A program made the translations under genes and the position numbers. This document shows positions 5,784 through 9,384 of a stretch of 9,384 nt of DNA, one piece after another. Source of the DNA: an uncultured Clostridia bacterium (GTDB lineage: Bacteria; Bacillota; Clostridia; Lachnospirales; Anaerotignaceae). How positions within the stretch are numbered: position 1 is the stretch's first letter; each line of letters begins with the position of its first letter. The stretch covers positions 1 to 9,384 of the forward strand of contig CAJTZO010000058.1 in the NCBI GenBank assembly GCA_910583755.1, in the 5' to 3' direction. The notes under the pieces were generated by a model that was given only the letters and a program-made list of their open reading frames with translations, was not told where the DNA came from and searched no databases.

Positions 5784-8700
5784 ATGAAAAAACCCAATAT
5801 TAACACAGCAAAAAATGTTACACCCATGATTTATGCCTATACCACTCCTGAAATTGCAAGACATAATGGCTGGACAAAAATTGGTTATACAGAACAAGAT
5901 GTTGAAAAACGGATTAAACAGCAAACTTATACAGCAGATGTAAAATGGAAACTGGAGTGGAAAGGAAATGCCATTTTTGATGATGGTTCTGGTGAACGTT
6001 TTACAGATAAAGATTTTCATGCGTACCTTAGAAAATCCGGCGTTGCGCAGGAAGCAGGAAAAAAGAATGAATGGTTTCATATCACTGGACAGGAATCAAA
6101 AATAAAATTTTATGATTTTAGAGCAAATCATGGGGTATTGCAAAGCTTATCAACCATTATTCCATATAAACTTCGCCAGGAACAGGAAAATGCAGTCAAG
6201 CAGACCATTGCTTATCAAAATAACCATCCAAATGGTGAATTTCTATGGAATGCCAAACCACGTTTTGGAAAAACTTTGTCCGTCTATGATTTTTGCAAAA
6301 AGTCAGGTGCAAAAACAGTGTTGATTGTGACAAACAGACCTGCCATTGCAAATAGTTGGTATGAAGATTATATGAAGTTTTTAGGTACAGAATCAGGATA
6401 TATTTTTGTTAGTGAAGTAGATGCTCTAAAGGGGAAACCTTGTGTATTATCAAGAAAAGAGTATATAGATTATTTAATTTCCAATGATAAAAATGACTCT
6501 CAAAAAAATTGTATTGAATTTGTAAGTCTTCAAGATATAAAAGGTTCTAAATATTTCAGCATAAATGGAATTGATAAATTGCAAGAAGTGGCTAAAATGA
6601 CTTGGGATGTACTAATTGTTGATGAGGCTCACGAGGGTGTTGATACTTATAAAACAGATGTGGCTTTTGAACGCATTAAAAGAAAATTCACACTTCATTT
6701 ATCAGGAACACCATTCAAAGCATTAGCAAATAACAAATTTGAAGATGATGCAATCTATAATTGGACATATGCAGATGAACAGAAAGCAAAACGTGATTGG
6801 GATGTAGCTTCAGAAGAGGAAAACCCATATGAATCTTTGCCAAAATTAAATTTATTTACCTATCAGATGTCAGAAATTATACAAGAGGAATTGCAACAAG
6901 GAATTGAAATTAATGGAGAAACAGAAGAATATGCATTTGATTTGAATGAATTTTTCAGCACAAACAATGGGAAATTCAAATATAATTCCTCAGTTGATAA
7001 ATTTTTAAATGCTATGACATTACAAGAAAAATTCCCGTTTTCAACTCCAGAATTAAGAAATGAACTCAAACATACCTTTTGGTTACTTGACAGGGTGGAG
7101 AGTGCAAAAGCATTAGCTAAAAAACTAAAAAATCATACTGTATTTAATGAGTATGAAATTATCCTTGCTGCTGGTGATGGTAAATTAGATAATGACGAAG
7201 AAACAAAAAAATCTTACGACAAAGTGATAGATGCAATTAGCAAACATGATAAAACAATTACGTTATCCGTTGGTCAGCTCACAACAGGAATTACAATCCC
7301 AGAATGGACAGCTGTATTAATGTTAAGCAATGTAAAAAGTCCATCTTTATATATGCAGGCTGCTTTTCGTGCGCAAAATCCTTGCTTATTTCAAAATGGC
7401 TCCTGTTATGCTAGAAAAGAAAATGCATATGTATTTGATTTTGACCCAGCAAGAACGCTGACTATTTTTGAAGAATTTGCAAATGATTTATCTATAAATA
7501 CATCAGCTGGACGTGGTGATTTAGAAACTCGAAAAGAACATATTAGAGAACTATTGAATTTTTTTCCTGTTATTGGTGAAGACGAGAATGGTGAATTGAT
7601 AGAACTAGATGCAGAAAAGATATTAGCGATTCCAAGAAAAATCCGCTCTGTAGAAGTTGTTCGTAGAGGATTTATGAGTAATTTTCTGTTTCAAAATATT
7701 TCACAGGTATTCGGAGCTCCACAAGCTGTTGTTGATATTATTTCTAATTTTGAAGCAGTAAAAGAACCAAAAAACAAATTAAACTTTTCAAATAGAGAAG
7801 TAAAAAAAGATTTGTCATTAAATGAGGATGGAAAAGTTGATATACCAGATGAAATTATCATTGGCGTTACAAATGAGGTATTTGGTGATAAAATTTTTGC
7901 ACCAATAGAAGATGTTAGCACAACAATAACAAAAATTGTTGCTTCACCAGATAAAGCGTCTTCTACATTGAAAGAATTAAAATCAAATACTCATAATTAC
8001 ATGACAGCAAATCTTTTATCAGAAGCAAAAAATACATATGGTCAAGAAATGAAACCTACAGAAAAGCGTAAACTGGAGTCAAAAATTAATGATGCAGCGG
8101 ATAATTTGATTGAAAAATCATTTACAAATTATATGATTGAGAAAAATATAATTGAGCAGCAGAGAACAGAGGAGTTACAATCACATCATAACACAAAACG
8201 TTCTATTACTGATATTCATCAAGAATTTGATAAAAAGATGGAAAAAGTAACTGAACAGTTTCAGGAAAAATTGAAAACCAGTTTAGAGGAATTGGAAGAA
8301 GAAGCAAAAAAGGATATTGTTAAAACAGTGGAAACAAATAAACGTGAACGAGAAAAATCAGTAATGGAAGGAAATATTCGTGACCATTTAAGAGGATTCT
8401 CACGAACAATACCATCATTTTTAATGGCGTATGGAAATAATACTGTAACACTTGCAACTTTTGATACAATTATTCCAGATACTGTTTTCAAGGAAGTTAC
8501 AAGTATTACACTTGACCAGTTTCGTTTCCTTCGTGATGGTGGTTCTTATAAAGACCCTGAAACAGGAGAAGAAAAAGAATTTATTGGTCAATTATTTGAC
8601 CCAGTGGTATTTGATGATTCTGTAAAAGAATTTCTTGCATTAAAAAAGAAATTAGCAAATTATTTTGATGAAAAAAGTACAGAAGATATTTTTGATTATA

Positions 8701-9110
8701 TTCCTCCTCAAAAGACAAATCAAATTTTTACACCTAAAGTAATAGTTAAAAAGATGGTAGATATGTTAGAACAAGAAAATCCAGGATGTTTTGATTTACC
8801 AGAAAAAACATTTATTGATTTGTATATGAAATCAGGTTTGTATATTGCTGAAATTGTAAAGCGTCTATATCAAAGTAATGAAATGAAACGACTTTATCCA
8901 AACAAAGAGGATAGATTGAAACATATTTTTGAAAAGCAGGTTTATGGTTTAGCTCCAACAGAAATTATTTATAAAATTGCAACAAACTATATTATAGGTT
9001 TTGATGAAGATAACACTATTATACATCATAATTTTAAACAAATAGATACACTTCCTTATGCAAAAGAAGGAACATTACAGCAGAAATTAGACGAAATTTA
9101 TAATATTTAA
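5784..9110 (+). CDS. GIY-YIG nuclease / SF2 helicase restriction protein with degenerate methyltransferase-like C-terminus
   Basis: A 1108-residue protein, expected to be the restriction subunit partnered with the upstream methyltransferase. The first 100 residues resemble GIY-YIG nucleases of the T5orf172/MUG113 type: IYAY at 16-19, KIG at 32-34, Arg43, an acidic-His element at 77-79 and EWF at 96-98. An SF2 helicase/translocase follows: Q-like LRQEQENAV (130-138), Walker A AKPRFGKT (157-164), DEAH (280-283), SGTPF (307-311), motif V TTGITIP (500-506) and motif VI Q525...R529. A charged, helical, probably coiled-coil stretch covers about 810-862. The C-terminus resembles the start of an N6-adenine methyltransferase, with IFTP at 981-984, then FIDLYMKSGLY at about 1010-1020 where FLDPACGSG is expected, and VYGLA at 1053-1057. 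It has no NPPY motif. GGAG lies 9 bases before the ATG. I see no frameshift, and the protein looks complete. Confidence 0.85.
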   Translation: MKKPNINTAKNVTPMIYAYTTPEIARHNGWTKIGYTEQDVEKRIKQQTYTADVKWKLEWKGNAIFDDGSGERFTDKDFHAYLRKSGVAQEAGKKNEWFHITGQESKIKFYDFRANHGVLQSLSTIIPYKLRQEQENAVKQTIAYQNNHPNGEFLWNAKPRFGKTLSVYDFCKKSGAKTVLIVTNRPAIANSWYEDYMKFLGTESGYIFVSEVDALKGKPCVLSRKEYIDYLISNDKNDSQKNCIEFVSLQDIKGSKYFSINGIDKLQEVAKMTWDVLIVDEAHEGVDTYKTDVAFERIKRKFTLHLSGTPFKALANNKFEDDAIYNWTYADEQKAKRDWDVASEEENPYESLPKLNLFTYQMSEIIQEELQQGIEINGETEEYAFDLNEFFSTNNGKFKYNSSVDKFLNAMTLQEKFPFSTPELRNELKHTFWLLDRVESAKALAKKLKNHTVFNEYEIILAAGDGKLDNDEETKKSYDKVIDAISKHDKTITLSVGQLTTGITIPEWTAVLMLSNVKSPSLYMQAAFRAQNPCLFQNGSCYARKENAYVFDFDPARTLTIFEEFANDLSINTSAGRGDLETRKEHIRELLNFFPVIGEDENGELIELDAEKILAIPRKIRSVEVVRRGFMSNFLFQNISQVFGAPQAVVDIISNFEAVKEPKNKLNFSNREVKKDLSLNEDGKVDIPDEIIIGVTNEVFGDKIFAPIEDVSTTITKIVASPDKASSTLKELKSNTHNYMTANLLSEAKNTYGQEMKPTEKRKLESKINDAADNLIEKSFTNYMIEKNIIEQQRTEELQSHHNTKRSITDIHQEFDKKMEKVTEQFQEKLKTSLEELEEEAKKDIVKTVETNKREREKSVMEGNIRDHLRGFSRTIPSFLMAYGNNTVTLATFDTIIPDTVFKEVTSITLDQFRFLRDGGSYKDPETGEEKEFIGQLFDPVVFDDSVKEFLALKKKLANYFDEKSTEDIFDYIPPQKTNQIFTPKVIVKKMVDMLEQENPGCFDLPEKTFIDLYMKSGLYIAEIVKRLYQSNEMKRLYPNKEDRLKHIFEKQVYGLAPTEIIYKIATNYIIGFDEDNTIIHHNFKQIDTLPYAKEGTLQQKLDEIYNI

Positions 9111-9219
9111 ATGAGGTAATCTTTTATTAGAGGTTTTATGAATATTGATGTAGAAATAGATAACAATTATAATAGTGTTAATAATAAAAAAATAAGATAT
9201 AATAAATGACATAGCAAAG

Positions 9220-9279
9220 AGCCAAAAACTGAACTTTTTTAATTTTTGAAAAAATGTATCAGTTTTCGGCTTTTCTCTT
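9220..9279 (+). terminator. Large hairpin terminator after the R-M operon
   Basis: AGCCAAAAACTGA (9220-9232) pairs with TCAGTTTTCGGCT (9259-9271) with one mismatch on the plus strand. An inner T6/A6 pairing lies in the loop, and TTTTCTCTT follows. On the minus strand the mismatch becomes a G-U pair, so some function in the other direction is possible. The rest of 9111-9329 holds no convincing gene. Confidence 0.55.
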
Positions 9280-9329
9280 AAAAAAATTCTCAATAAAATT
9301 TTACTTAGAAAAAAAATAGTTGTTTCATT

Positions 9330-9384
9330 GGGGAGTGTAAAATAAAGTGTGTAAGTTAGAAATACAGCAAATCTAACTGCGCAC
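9330..9384. mobile_element. Possible end of an IS256-like insertion sequence (partial)
   Basis: A sudden change from A/T runs to GGGG followed by AGTGTAAAATAAAGTGTGTA looks like the terminal inverted repeat of an IS256-family element, whose ends often contain repeated GTGTAA-type words. A 6-bp inverted repeat, GTTAGA (9355-9360) and TCTAAC (9372-9377), follows. The transposase and the other end would lie beyond the window, so the family name rests on pattern memory only. Confidence 0.35.

Noticed and set aside
9138..9209. 23-residue open frame with a weak GAGG upstream, after the helicase gene
   Set aside because: It is Asn- and Lys-rich, as random AT-rich DNA would be, and has no recognisable similarity.
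1..9384. CRISPR array, tRNA or rRNA genes
   Set aside because: No regularly spaced repeats and no tRNA or rRNA signatures were seen on either strand.

Overview
The window is strongly AT-rich, has strong purine-rich ribosome binding sites and sigma-A-type promoters, and looks like a low-GC Firmicute, most likely a Clostridia-type gut or rumen anaerobe. A mobile-element helicase fragment and a copy of the 3' end of tuf (EF-Tu) fit this. The species cannot be read from the sequence.

Layout. (1) 33-2408, minus strand: an MmeI-like (type IIL) single-chain restriction-modification enzyme that stops inside its C-terminal target-recognition region. (2) 2430-3356: debris of an integrative element. 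It holds a 37-bp GC-rich imperfect palindrome, a broken RepA-like helicase/ATPase gene (minus strand) and a short open frame of unknown origin (plus strand). (3) 3361-3641: a probable recombination site. It holds the last 17 codons of tuf with a factor-independent terminator, flanked by two pairs of 11-bp-spaced direct repeats in opposite orientation. (4) 3729-9110, plus strand: a two-gene restriction-modification operon. The first gene is an Eco57I-type adenine methyltransferase. The second is a 1108-residue protein with a GIY-YIG-like nuclease domain, an SF2 helicase/translocase, a charged helical region and a C-terminal domain resembling the start of a methyltransferase with its SAM-binding loop altered. 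A large hairpin follows. (5) 9330-9384: what looks like one end of an insertion sequence, probably IS256-like, running out of the window.

How it fits together. Two unrelated R-M systems lie back to back around a recombination scar, as in a defence island built by repeated insertion at one site. The left system looks damaged and the right one looks intact. In the right system I infer that the methyltransferase gives both target recognition and protection, and that the helicase protein moves along and cuts unmodified DNA. No separate specificity subunit is present. The most unusual points are the altered second methyltransferase-like module in the helicase protein, a strong in-frame internal ribosome binding site and ATG just before the catalytic motif of the methyltransferase, and the tuf-derived attachment site with arm-like repeats on both sides.
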